DNA from: Alphaproteobacteria bacterium
GTDB lineage: Bacteria > Pseudomonadota > Alphaproteobacteria > UBA8366 > GCA-2717185
Length of the DNA stretch: 7,672 nucleotides
Direction of reading: 5' to 3'
Assembly (NCBI GenBank): GCA_016764135.1
Contig: JAESSL010000357.1
Coordinates: 1 to 7,672, forward strand
A model generated the notes under the pieces. It saw only the letters and a list, made by a program, of their open reading frames with translations, made no database searches and was not told the origin of the DNA. This document shows, piece after piece, positions 1 through 5,562 of the stretch (position 1 is its first letter; every line of letters starts with the position of its first letter). A program made the position numbers and the translations under genes.

Positions 1-194
1 CCATCGTCTAACACATAGACTTCGCCATGCTGGTAGGGGCTCATGGTGCCTGGATCGACGTTCAGATACGGATCCAGTTTGCGTAGCCGCACTCGATATC
101 CCCGCGCCTGCAGCAAGGCGCCCAGCGCCGCCGCCGACAGGCCTTTACCCAGTGAGGAAACCACGCCGCCAGTGATAAAGATAAAGCGCGTCAT
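1..194 (-). CDS. pyrG: CTP synthase, N-terminal part (runs off the window)
   Basis: CTP synthase makes CTP from UTP, ATP and glutamine in the cytoplasm, the last step of de novo pyrimidine nucleotide synthesis. Only the first 64 codons are present. Reading from the ATG at 194 leftward, the protein starts MTRFIFITGGVVSSLGKG, the typical start of the amidoligase (synthetase) domain with its P-loop-like GGVVSSLGKG nucleotide-binding motif at about residues 9-18. It continues with the family-typical segments RLRKLDPYLNVDPGTMSP and HGEVYVLDDG. The glutaminase domain lies outside the window. The gene is downstream of secG in the same orientation, with a 134-bp gap, so it could have its own promoter or be read through from secG. 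There is no strong Shine-Dalgarno sequence just before the ATG. Identification is very secure from the sequence itself. Confidence 0.97.
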   Translation of the reverse strand, partial: MTRFIFITGGVVSSLGKGLSAAALGALLQARGYRVRLRKLDPYLNVDPGTMSPYQHGEVYVLDD

Positions 195-212
195 GGACCA
201 ATAGCCTATTCG

Positions 213-242
213 ATTTTAATCGCCGTTCCCATAAAAAATGAA
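213..242 (-). promoter_or_regulatory. Possible pyrG promoter and inverted repeats
   Basis: On the minus strand a TAAAAT hexamer (213-218, five of six matches to the -10 consensus) lies 18 bp downstream of TTCATT (237-242, three of six to the -35). This would start a transcript about 10-15 nt before the pyrG ATG. The region also has an inverted repeat GCCGTT (222-227) / AACGGC (243-248) around an A/T-rich loop, and CGATT/AATCG at 211-222. The promoter call is weak because the -35 is poor. The inverted repeats are seen directly, but their role is unknown. Confidence 0.25.
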
Positions 243-328
243 AACGGCCTTCAGTGCGGTTCGAGTGTTTCTAGCGCCCGACACCGGACGACGAAACCAT
301 TAATTAGACGCGATTTACCGGGACGTCC

Positions 329-667
329 CTATTTAGACAACGGCACGCCCAGAGGCGGCATTATAGGCGCATCCGAGGTCGAGGCCGGCGCCGCCGCTCC
401 CGCCCGGTCCAAAATTGACTCTGGCGCCCGATTCTGATTCGCCAAAATCGCCAATGTAATACTGGTCAGCATAAAACCTGCAGCCAAAATTGCGGTTGCC
501 CGCGTCAGCAAATTAGCGGTGCCGCGGATGCTCATCATGCCGCCCATGCCACCGCCGCCGCTGCCGCCGCCGATTCCCAGACCGCCGCCTTCGCTTCGCT
601 GCAATAACACGGTGGCGACCATGGCGACCGCCAACATCATGTGAATGACCAGAATTATCGTAACCAT
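329..667 (-). CDS. secG: SecG, preprotein translocase subunit
   Basis: SecG is the small accessory subunit of the inner-membrane SecYEG channel and stimulates SecA-driven protein export. The 112-residue protein has two hydrophobic helices, about residues 3-22 and 56-77. The cytoplasmic loop between them carries the family signature: LLQRSEGGGLG at 21-31, a glycine-rich stretch to about 43, and RGTANLLTRATAILA at 48-62. The C-terminus beyond residue 85 is an Ala/Pro-rich tail of low complexity, as in many alphaproteobacterial SecG proteins. The ATG at 667 is preceded by GCGAG about 6 nt upstream and begins exactly at the first helix. The gene follows tpiA by 101 bp and precedes pyrG, the usual alphaproteobacterial order. 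The stop codon lies within the 10-bp palindrome GGGACGTCCC (320-329), overlapping it by one base. Confidence 0.95.
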   Translation of the reverse strand: MVTIILVIHMMLAVAMVATVLLQRSEGGGLGIGGGSGGGGMGGMMSIRGTANLLTRATAILAAGFMLTSITLAILANQNRAPESILDRAGAAAPASTSDAPIMPPLGVPLSK

Positions 668-686
668 TTATGTCTCGCTTTACGTC

Positions 687-740
687 TTGCGGAACCAGAC
701 CACGCGCAATGCGTGGGCCGCAATGAACCTGTATTTGCGG
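687..740 (-). promoter_or_regulatory. Alternative stem-loops in the leader of secG
   Basis: In the minus-strand RNA between tpiA and secG the order is CCGCAA (740-735), TTGCGG (723-718), then a perfect hairpin CCACGC-N5-GCGTGG (716-700), then a second CCGCAA (692-687). The middle TTGCGG can pair either with the upstream CCGCAA (11-nt loop) or with the downstream one. The second pairing stacks on the CCACGC/GCGTGG hairpin to give one long stem with a 7-nt bulge. The two folds exclude each other. The secG ATG is 20 nt downstream of the last element. The pairings are seen directly. A regulatory role in secG expression is inference. There is no U-run, so it is not a standard intrinsic terminator. 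Confidence 0.4.
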
Positions 741-748
741 TGTATTTA

Positions 749-770
749 AGCCTTCACCACGACAAAGGCT
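749..770 (-). terminator. Weak terminator-like hairpin at the end of tpiA
   Basis: A perfect 6-bp inverted repeat, AGCCTT (765-770 read on the minus strand) and AAGGCT (749-754), with a 10-nt loop, begins within the tpiA stop codon. It is followed by TTAAATA rather than a clean T-run. It may slow or partly end transcription, or stabilise the 3' end of tpiA mRNA. The stem is short and the U-tract poor, so the terminator call is uncertain. Confidence 0.3.
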
Positions 771-1521
771 AGGGGCAACTTGCCGCGATGGCGAGAAAAT
801 CCTCCGCTTTGAGGCTGGCGCCCCCGATCAAACCGCCATCGATATCCGGTTGGGCCAGCAAACCCTGCGCGTTTTCGGGCTTCATGGAGCCTCCGTATAA
901 AAGTCGCATTCCGTCGCTGACGGCGGCGCCATGACTGGCCGACAAGGCCGCGCGAATATGGGCGTGCACCGCCTGCGCTTCATCATTGGTCGGCGTCCGG
1001 CCCGTGCCAATGGCCCAGACGGGCTCATAAGCCACGACCGTATTTTCAGCGGTCGCCGCCGAAGGGACCGATCCGTTCAATTGTGCGGTGATGACCTCCA
1101 GGGTCTTGCCGGCATCCCGCTCCGCCTCCGTCTCGCCAACGCAAATGACGGCGCGCAATCCTGCGCGGTAGGCCGCCATCGCCTTGGCGCACACATCTCC
1201 ACTGGTCTCGCCATGGTCGGCGCGGCGCTCGGAATGGCCCACGATGACATAGGCGCAACCGGCATCAGCCAGCATTTCAGCGCTGATATCCCCGGTATGG
1301 GCGCCGCTTTGGGCGAAATGACAATCCTGCGCCCCGAGCGCCACGCCGTCGCGCAATGCAGCGCCGACGGGCGCAATCAGCACGGTCGGCGGGCACACCA
1401 GCAACTCCGCCGAGACATCGTTCGCGCCAGCGGAAACCGCGGCGGCCAGTTCAGCGCCACCGGCGGCCACGCCATTCATTTTCCAATTTCCTGCGATCAG
1501 GGGCGTCCGCGCGTCGGTCAT
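769..1521 (-). CDS. tpiA: Triose-phosphate isomerase
   Basis: Triose-phosphate isomerase interconverts dihydroxyacetone phosphate and glyceraldehyde 3-phosphate in glycolysis and gluconeogenesis, in the cytoplasm. The protein has 250 residues, the usual length for this single-domain TIM barrel. All catalytic parts are visible: the substrate-binding Asn12 and Lys14 in GNWKMNG, the electrophile His96 in VGHSERR, and the catalytic base Glu166 in the signature AYEPVWAIGTG, which also begins mobile loop 6. Phosphate-binding segments LLYGGSMKPENA (207-218) and DGGLIGGASL (228-237) are intact. The ATG at 1521 has GGAG about 11 nt upstream and leaves the normal short N-terminus before NWKMNG. The gene is followed by secG and pyrG in the same direction. 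Upstream, 125 bp separate it from the hydrolase gene, with a possible own promoter. Confidence 0.97.
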   Translation of the reverse strand: MTDARTPLIAGNWKMNGVAAGGAELAAAVSAGANDVSAELLVCPPTVLIAPVGAALRDGVALGAQDCHFAQSGAHTGDISAEMLADAGCAYVIVGHSERRADHGETSGDVCAKAMAAYRAGLRAVICVGETEAERDAGKTLEVITAQLNGSVPSAATAENTVVAYEPVWAIGTGRTPTNDEAQAVHAHIRAALSASHGAAVSDGMRLLYGGSMKPENAQGLLAQPDIDGGLIGGASLKAEDFLAIAASCP

Positions 1522-1544
1522 GATAAGATTCGCTCCAAAATGCT

Positions 1545-1578
1545 TTGAATTTTAACAGTTCAATGAATTAACACGCAA
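1545..1578 (-). promoter_or_regulatory. Possible tpiA promoter with an overlapping inverted repeat
   Basis: On the minus strand TTGCGT (1573-1578) and TAAAAT (1549-1554) are separated by 18 bp, which would give a transcript starting about 20 nt before the tpiA ATG. The -10 matches five of six bases and the -35 only three. An inverted repeat TTGAA-N9-TTCAA (1545-1563) covers the -10 element and could be an operator. These bases are seen directly. Promoter and operator function are inferred, and both are short enough to occur by chance in this A/T-rich gap. Confidence 0.3.
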
Positions 1579-1600
1579 TCCACCGCCTTACCAGATTGCC

Positions 1601-1631
1601 GATTGACGCCAATCAACTGACGCCCAATCAA
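1601..1631. repeat. Tandem direct repeat of 13-14 bp with an internal inverted repeat
   Basis: TGACGCCAATCAA (1604-1616) is followed after one base by TGACGCCCAATCAA (1618-1631). The two differ only by one inserted C. The first copy is part of a perfect inverted repeat, GATTG-ACGC-CAATC (1601-1614). The block lies between the end of the hydrolase gene and tpiA, upstream of the possible tpiA promoter. It could be a binding site for a regulator or a short transcript-end hairpin. No T-run follows on the minus strand. The repeat is certain, its function unknown. Confidence 0.6.
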
Positions 1632-1646
1632 AGAAGGATAGCGCCT

Positions 1647-2546
1647 TCAGGCGTTCCGCATCTGCAGGATATACGACGTCACGAGATCCGGGTCTTCCAT
1701 TGGGATGGCGTGCGCCCGTTCCGGCAAAAAGACATCAGTCGCGTTACGCATATGCGCCGCCAATCCCGGCCAGAAGGGCGAAATGTCATCTTTAGACGCG
1801 CCGGGCCGCAGAGGACGCACGCCCGCACGCAAAACCGTAACCGGAAGATCCAACGTCGCCGCCATCCCGGTGGCGTCGCACTCCAGATGTTCATCATAGA
1901 TTCGCGCCTCCACCGCTGGCGGACACGCCAAATGGTAATCGCCGTTGGAACCGGGCGCGCGCGCCAGCCCGTACTCACAATAATCGCGCAACACTCGAGG
2001 ACGCCAACGACAAAACGGCTCCCTGTCCTTGAACCGCTCAAACATAGCCTCTGGCGACGCCCAGAGGTCGCGCCGTCGGGACGCCGGATGAACTGTCTCA
2101 GGCGGTTTCGCCGTCGCATAGATTTCCGGCGGAAAAATGATAGGGTCAATCGCCAAAAAGGACCGGAATCGGGCCGTTTCCGCAAAGGCTGCCTGCAACA
2201 TGATATGCGCGCCCAGAGAATGCCCGACGCCGATAACATCCTGAAGATTCAATGTGGTGACGATGGCCGCCATGTCGGCGCCAAGCATGGACCACGCATA
2301 GGGCGCGGTTTTGGAGGATTGTCCATGTCCTCGATGATCGACCGCAACGACATGGGCATCGCCGAGCAATTCGATAACAGCGTCCCAGCACCGGGCGTGA
2401 AACCCGGTTCCATGCGCCATTAAAATCGTCGGGCCTTCGCCGCACCATTCGTAATAGCGCAAATCCGCGCCGTTTGCAGACACGCAACCAACCAGCGGCG
2501 TGCGTATCGTACCGAGCGAAACAGCGCTATTCGCCAGATCATTCAT
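1647..2546 (-). CDS. Alpha/beta hydrolase (substrate unknown)
   Basis: This 299-residue protein is an alpha/beta-hydrolase fold enzyme, probably a cytoplasmic esterase, lactonase or C-C bond hydrolase. There is no signal peptide. The oxyanion-hole motif HGTG is at 45-48, followed by the VVAVDHRGHGQSS segment (66-78) typical of the family. The nucleophile elbow is GHSLG at 108-112 with Ser110. The catalytic His is most likely His279 in RAHAIPMEDPD. The acid is less clear. The usual position after strand 7 reads LRAGVRPL with no Asp, so Asp134 in FLAIDPIIFPP, after strand 6, is the best candidate. Residues about 136-225 form the cap. The ATG at 2546 has GAGGG about 8 nt upstream. The gene follows the ABC permease by 40 bp in the same direction, so the two are probably co-transcribed. 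The substrate cannot be read from the sequence. Confidence 0.9.
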   Translation of the reverse strand: MNDLANSAVSLGTIRTPLVGCVSANGADLRYYEWCGEGPTILMAHGTGFHARCWDAVIELLGDAHVVAVDHRGHGQSSKTAPYAWSMLGADMAAIVTTLNLQDVIGVGHSLGAHIMLQAAFAETARFRSFLAIDPIIFPPEIYATAKPPETVHPASRRRDLWASPEAMFERFKDREPFCRWRPRVLRDYCEYGLARAPGSNGDYHLACPPAVEARIYDEHLECDATGMAATLDLPVTVLRAGVRPLRPGASKDDISPFWPGLAAHMRNATDVFLPERAHAIPMEDPDLVTSYILQMRNA

Positions 2547-2586
2547 GGAAACGCCCTCGCATTAATTCCCGCACGACACCACCCGA

Positions 2587-3480
2587 TCAGTGTCGTTGCC
2601 GAGGATCCATGATATCGCGCAGCGCATCGCCCAGAAGGTTGGAGCCGAACACCATGGCGCTGATGGCGAGACCGGGGAAGATTACCAACCACGGGGCCTG
2701 TCGAGCATATTCCGCCGAGGACTCAGACAACATGCGTCCCCAGGAGGGATGCGGCGCGGGAACGCCGAGCCCCAGGAATGAAAGTGAGGCTTCAACGAGA
2801 ATAGCCGAGCCAAGCTGCGCCGTGCCCAGAACAATCAAGGGCGCCAGCATATTTGGCAAGACATGGCGCACCGCGATGCGAATTTCCGTCATACCCGCCG
2901 CTCTGGCCGATTCGACGAAAGGCATTTCTCGAAACGCCAATGTCGATGATCGCACAACCCGCGCAATATCGGGCACCAGGGGAATTGAAATGGCGATAAT
3001 CGTATTTTCAAGCGACGGCCCCAGAGACGCCGCCATAACAAGCGCCAGCACCAGCAAAGGCAGCGCCTGCATGACATCGATGATGCGCTGCACAAGCAAA
3101 TCGAACCATCCCATCAGGAAACCAGACGCCAGACCAATGATAACACCGATTGTGCCGCCCAGAAGCGTCGAGATAAGACCAACCGCCAGGGAGATGCGCG
3201 CGCCGTGAATAATGCGACTCAACAAGTCGCGGCCCATGCCGTCGGCGCCCATCCAGTGTTCAAGGCTTGGCGCCGCCAATGAAAGCGGCGCGCTGGTCTG
3301 AACCGGATCGTGAGGCGCAATAACATCCGCCAGAAGCGCCATAAGCATAAACAGGGTTACAATGATCGCCCCCATCAGACCCAATGGGTATCGGCGAGCG
3401 TAATGGACAAACTTGCCCCATCGCCCTTCAGCAAAGGCGCCAGCCCGCGCAAGTTCAGCGTTTTGGTCGAAATCGGTCAA
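2587..3480 (-). CDS. ABC transporter permease, DppC/OppC type
   Basis: An inner-membrane permease subunit of a dipeptide/oligopeptide/nickel-type ABC importer. The 297-residue length is usual for DppC/OppC. A first helix at about 34-56 is followed by the periplasmic segment ADVIAPHDP and the family motif HWMGADGMGRDLLSRIIHGARISL (75-98). Then come five more hydrophobic helices, about 99-120, 126-150, 157-175, 213-236 and 263-285. The cytoplasmic EAA loop that contacts the ATPase is FVESARAAGMTE (188-199) with LPN at 208-210. The C-terminus GDALRDIMDPR is also typical. The start is TTG at 3480, with GAGG about 10 nt upstream. An in-frame ATG upstream is not available because a TAG lies just before the TTG. 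No matching DppB, ATPase or binding-protein gene is visible, so the partners must be elsewhere or lost. The ligand is unknown. Confidence 0.93.
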   Translation of the reverse strand: MTDFDQNAELARAGAFAEGRWGKFVHYARRYPLGLMGAIIVTLFMLMALLADVIAPHDPVQTSAPLSLAAPSLEHWMGADGMGRDLLSRIIHGARISLAVGLISTLLGGTIGVIIGLASGFLMGWFDLLVQRIIDVMQALPLLVLALVMAASLGPSLENTIIAISIPLVPDIARVVRSSTLAFREMPFVESARAAGMTEIRIAVRHVLPNMLAPLIVLGTAQLGSAILVEASLSFLGLGVPAPHPSWGRMLSESSAEYARQAPWLVIFPGLAISAMVFGSNLLGDALRDIMDPRQRH

Positions 3481-3501
3481 TCTAAATACGCCTCATTTTC
3501 G

Positions 3502-3507
3502 ATTATA
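3502..3507 (-). promoter_or_regulatory. Candidate -10 element for the permease-hydrolase transcript
   Basis: A perfect TATAAT on the minus strand lies 21 bp before the TTG start of the permease gene. A transcript would begin near 3495 and have a leader of about 15 nt containing GAGG. No convincing -35 hexamer is found at 16-18 bp spacing. The 232-bp gap 3481-3712 separates this gene from the divergent MFS gene. Apart from a short quasi-palindrome ATGG-T-CCAT (3550-3558) I see no other clear signal in it, and no obvious plus-strand promoter. Confidence 0.3.
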
Positions 3508-3712
3508 GAATACTCAAACCGCCACGAGCTAATACGCAACTTCCGTCCAATGGTCCATACCAATCCATGAAAACCCCCTTAATCCGGTGGTAGATGTCTG
3601 GCGGGAGCCGCGCAATTTAAGTAACGTCCGGCAATGAGATGCTCTTCGCTTCCACAATGCGCGCCGAACGGGGCGAATATCCCTGATAGCGCCATGCGCC
3701 GCGCAAGGCAAA

Positions 3713-5263
3713 ATGGATAAGTCCCGACAAACCGAAGCCCTATTTCAGCGCTACGGGCCAACCTATCGGTGGTTTGTAACCATTGCGGGACTTCTGGCGT
3801 TCTTCACCATGGTGTTTTCCAGCACGATGGTGAACGTCGCAATCCCGAATGTCATGGGCGCTTATGGCGTTGGGCAGGACAAGGCGCAGTATCTTTCCAC
3901 CGCTTTTCCGGCGACAACAGTGACGAGCCTACTGCTCAATTCCTGGTTCATCGCAAAAATCGGCCAGCGCCCCGCCTTCACCGTATCCATGATTTTGTTT
4001 TTTGTGGGCAGTGCAATTTGCGGGTTCGCCCCCACGCTCGACCTCATCATTCTGGGTCGAATCCTGCAAGGCTTCGCCGCTGGCATCATACAACCAATGA
4101 TCATGGTGGTGCTGTTTCAGGTATTCCCGCCCGAAAAACGCGGCCTCGCCATGGCGATGTTCAGCATGGGGGTCGTCTTTGCGTTGGGGTTGGGACCGGC
4201 GCTAGGGGGCTACACAATCGACCTGTTCAACTGGCGATATATCTTTCTGGTGCCCATTCCCCCGGCCATAATTTCACTGGTGCTGGGGCTGATTTTTCTC
4301 CCGGACCGTCCCCCTGGCCCCCCAGCGGGGCCGTTTGATTTTATCGGCTATGCGTTGATGTGCGTGGCGGTGTTCAGTTTAATGACGATCATCGGCAACG
4401 GACAACGCGCCGGATGGGTCTCTGATTCGATTTTAATGCTCACCGTCATGCTGGTTTTATCGGTCGTCGGTTTTGTGATGTCGCAACAGCGGGCGCAATC
4501 CAACCTCCTGGATCTCCGATTGTTCAAAAACAGACGTTTTGTGACAGCGATCTGCGTCTCGTTCCTGTTTGGGTTTGGCAGCTTCGCGACAATTTACATA
4601 TTCCCCGTCTTCACCCAGATCGTGCAGGGATTCTCCGCCACCGAGGCCGGTTCATTGTTACTGCCGGGTAGTATCCTCGCGGCCTGCGTGCTCCCGTTCA
4701 CCGGGCGACTGGCGGATATTTTTCCGGCGCCTATCGTCATAACGATCGGCATGTTCATATTCGCGGTCAGCGTGCTGTTCATGGCCAACGCCGATGTCGA
4801 CACGTTGTTCTGGAATATGGCGTTTTACCTCTTTATAGGGCGCATCGGCGTCGCCCTGATTTCGCCCGCCCTGAACGCGGCGGCGCTGGCCGCGCTGCCC
4901 GCCTCGCAAATGCCCACCGGCGCCGGCGTCATAAATCTGTTTTTAATGCTCGGCGGCTCCTGCGGGATCAATATCCTGGTTGTCATTCTGGAGCGGCGAA
5001 TCGAGTTTCATAGCGACGCCTTCACCGCCACCCAGACCTCTTCAAACGAAGCCACCCGCGAACTTCTGACCTCCGTGCACGGGTTGCTCAACAGCGGCGG
5101 CGTGCCCGAAAGCCAGCACGCGCCCATCGCCCTGCATTATCTTGGCGACATTGTTCAGCAACAGGCCAACACCATGGGCTTTCAGGACGGGTTCATCGCG
5201 GTTGGTCTGATCAGCATGTTTGCGCTTATTCCGGTTTTTCTGTTAACCCAGAATCACCGTTAA
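3713..5263 (+). CDS. MFS multidrug exporter, DHA2 (EmrB/QacA) family
   Basis: An inner-membrane proton-driven efflux protein of the 14-helix DHA2 family, whose members export drugs, dyes or other toxic compounds. The 516-residue length and the count of about 14 hydrophobic helices (first at 20-42, last at 492-511) fit. Visible motifs are the TM1 segment TMVNVAIPNVMG (38-49), a degenerate motif A AKIGQRPAF (81-89), motif B LGRILQGFAAGIIQP (114-128) with Arg116, motif C LGPALGG (160-166) followed by the typical NWRYIFLVPIP, and a second motif A-like GRLADIF (331-337). The long loop 430-490 before the last helix is normal for EmrB. The Asp that usually precedes TIVNVALP in TM1 is replaced by Ser36. 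The ATG at 3713 has AAGG about 4 nt upstream, a tight spacing. No EmrA-type adaptor or regulator gene is adjacent. The substrate is unknown. Confidence 0.93.
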   Translation: MDKSRQTEALFQRYGPTYRWFVTIAGLLAFFTMVFSSTMVNVAIPNVMGAYGVGQDKAQYLSTAFPATTVTSLLLNSWFIAKIGQRPAFTVSMILFFVGSAICGFAPTLDLIILGRILQGFAAGIIQPMIMVVLFQVFPPEKRGLAMAMFSMGVVFALGLGPALGGYTIDLFNWRYIFLVPIPPAIISLVLGLIFLPDRPPGPPAGPFDFIGYALMCVAVFSLMTIIGNGQRAGWVSDSILMLTVMLVLSVVGFVMSQQRAQSNLLDLRLFKNRRFVTAICVSFLFGFGSFATIYIFPVFTQIVQGFSATEAGSLLLPGSILAACVLPFTGRLADIFPAPIVITIGMFIFAVSVLFMANADVDTLFWNMAFYLFIGRIGVALISPALNAAALAALPASQMPTGAGVINLFLMLGGSCGINILVVILERRIEFHSDAFTATQTSSNEATRELLTSVHGLLNSGGVPESQHAPIALHYLGDIVQQQANTMGFQDGFIAVGLISMFALIPVFLLTQNHR

Positions 5264-5267
5264 CGGT
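5256..5267. repeat. 12-bp perfect palindrome over the MFS stop codon
   Basis: ACCGTTAACGGT is a perfect palindrome that includes the TAA stop of the exporter gene. T6 follows at 5278-5283, ten bases later. As RNA it gives at best a 4-bp stem with a UUAA loop, so an intrinsic terminator is unlikely. It might be a protein site, as it lies just before the -35 of the next promoter. Confidence 0.5.
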
Positions 5268-5273
5268 TCGATA

Positions 5274-5302
5274 TTGATTTTTTAGGAATTTTATCGTATA
5301 AC
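5274..5302 (+). promoter_or_regulatory. Sigma70-like promoter for the isomerase-trpE unit
   Basis: TTGATT (5274-5279) and TATAAC (5297-5302) are separated by an ideal 17 bp. The -35 matches four of six consensus bases and the -10 five of six. The start would be near 5309, giving a leader of about 290 nt before the isomerase ATG. This is the best promoter-like match I found in the window, and it lies just after the MFS gene, where a promoter for the next genes is expected. Confidence 0.45.
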
Positions 5303-5353
5303 TGAGCCGCTTCGCTTGAAGCCGTCTACGGTTAGAGGACCCTTCCGACGTCA

Positions 5354-5383
5354 ATGCTAACGAATGTTAACGCATGCTAATGA
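5354..5383. repeat. Three tandem 10-bp repeats
   Basis: ATGCTAACGA (5354-5363), ATGTTAACGC (5364-5373) and ATGCTAATGA (5374-5383) follow each other without spacing. The consensus is ATGYTAAYGM, and the unit continues with AT. A 10-bp period puts the copies on nearly the same face of the DNA helix, as expected for cooperative binding by a regulator. They lie about 45 bp downstream of the predicted transcript start, where a bound protein would tend to block elongation. The repeat itself is seen directly. Confidence 0.75.
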
Positions 5384-5514
5384 ATTTTGCCCTTTTTGTC
5401 CGACTGCGGCGCTTTCATCCTTGGGAGTCCGCGTGTTTTGGAAAAACAATTCATGGTGATGGCTTATGCGAATTGCCATTTCGACTGTTGCAGCCTAGAC
5501 AGGCCCCTTCTATC

Positions 5515-5562
5515 ATGCCGCGCCGTTGGTGGGCTTTGCGCCACGACGCAAAATTGATCTAA
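5515..5562 (+). promoter_or_regulatory. Possible leader peptide with tandem Trp codons
   Basis: An ATG at 5515 opens a 15-codon frame, MPRRWWALRHDAKLI, with two adjacent TGG codons at 5527-5532 and a TAA at 5560. It is also the end of a longer frame from the ATG at 5374. A G/C-rich imperfect hairpin (about 5524-5547) covers the Trp codons. Tandem Trp codons upstream of a transcript that includes trpE recall trp attenuation. However, there is no clear ribosome binding site, no following terminator with a T-run, and the isomerase gene lies between it and trpE. Low confidence. Confidence 0.2.

Noticed and set aside
931..1548. 205-residue plus-strand open frame opposite tpiA
   Set aside because: It lies antisense to the fully recognised tpiA gene, has an Arg/Gly/His-rich composition typical of a shadow frame, and shows no known motif.
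1596..2423. 275-residue plus-strand open frame opposite the hydrolase
   Set aside because: Antisense to a gene with clear alpha/beta-hydrolase motifs. The Arg-rich translation without domains is what the reverse strand of a G/C-rich gene gives.
2474..3208. 244-residue plus-strand open frame opposite the permease
   Set aside because: Antisense to the recognised DppC-type permease; Ser/Arg/Pro-rich with no membrane segment or motif.
3541..3570. Operator in the permease-exporter divergent gap
   Set aside because: ATGG-T-CCAT and TGGT-CCAT-ACCA are short overlapping inverted repeats. No regulator gene is adjacent and the arms are too short to separate from chance.
5256..5283. Intrinsic terminator after the MFS gene
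   Set aside because: The palindrome gives at most a 4-bp stem and the T6 run starts ten bases later, not directly after the stem.
5357..5380. CtrA-type binding site in the repeats
   Set aside because: The known CtrA site is TTAA-N7-TTAA. Here the TAA cores are separated by six bases in a 10-bp period and two of three copies read CTAA, so the spacing and sequence do not fit.
5374..5562. 62-residue frame in the leader as a real protein gene
   Set aside because: No Shine-Dalgarno before 5374, the start overlaps the 10-bp repeats, and the sequence has no recognisable feature. Only its last part with WW is kept as a weak leader-peptide idea.
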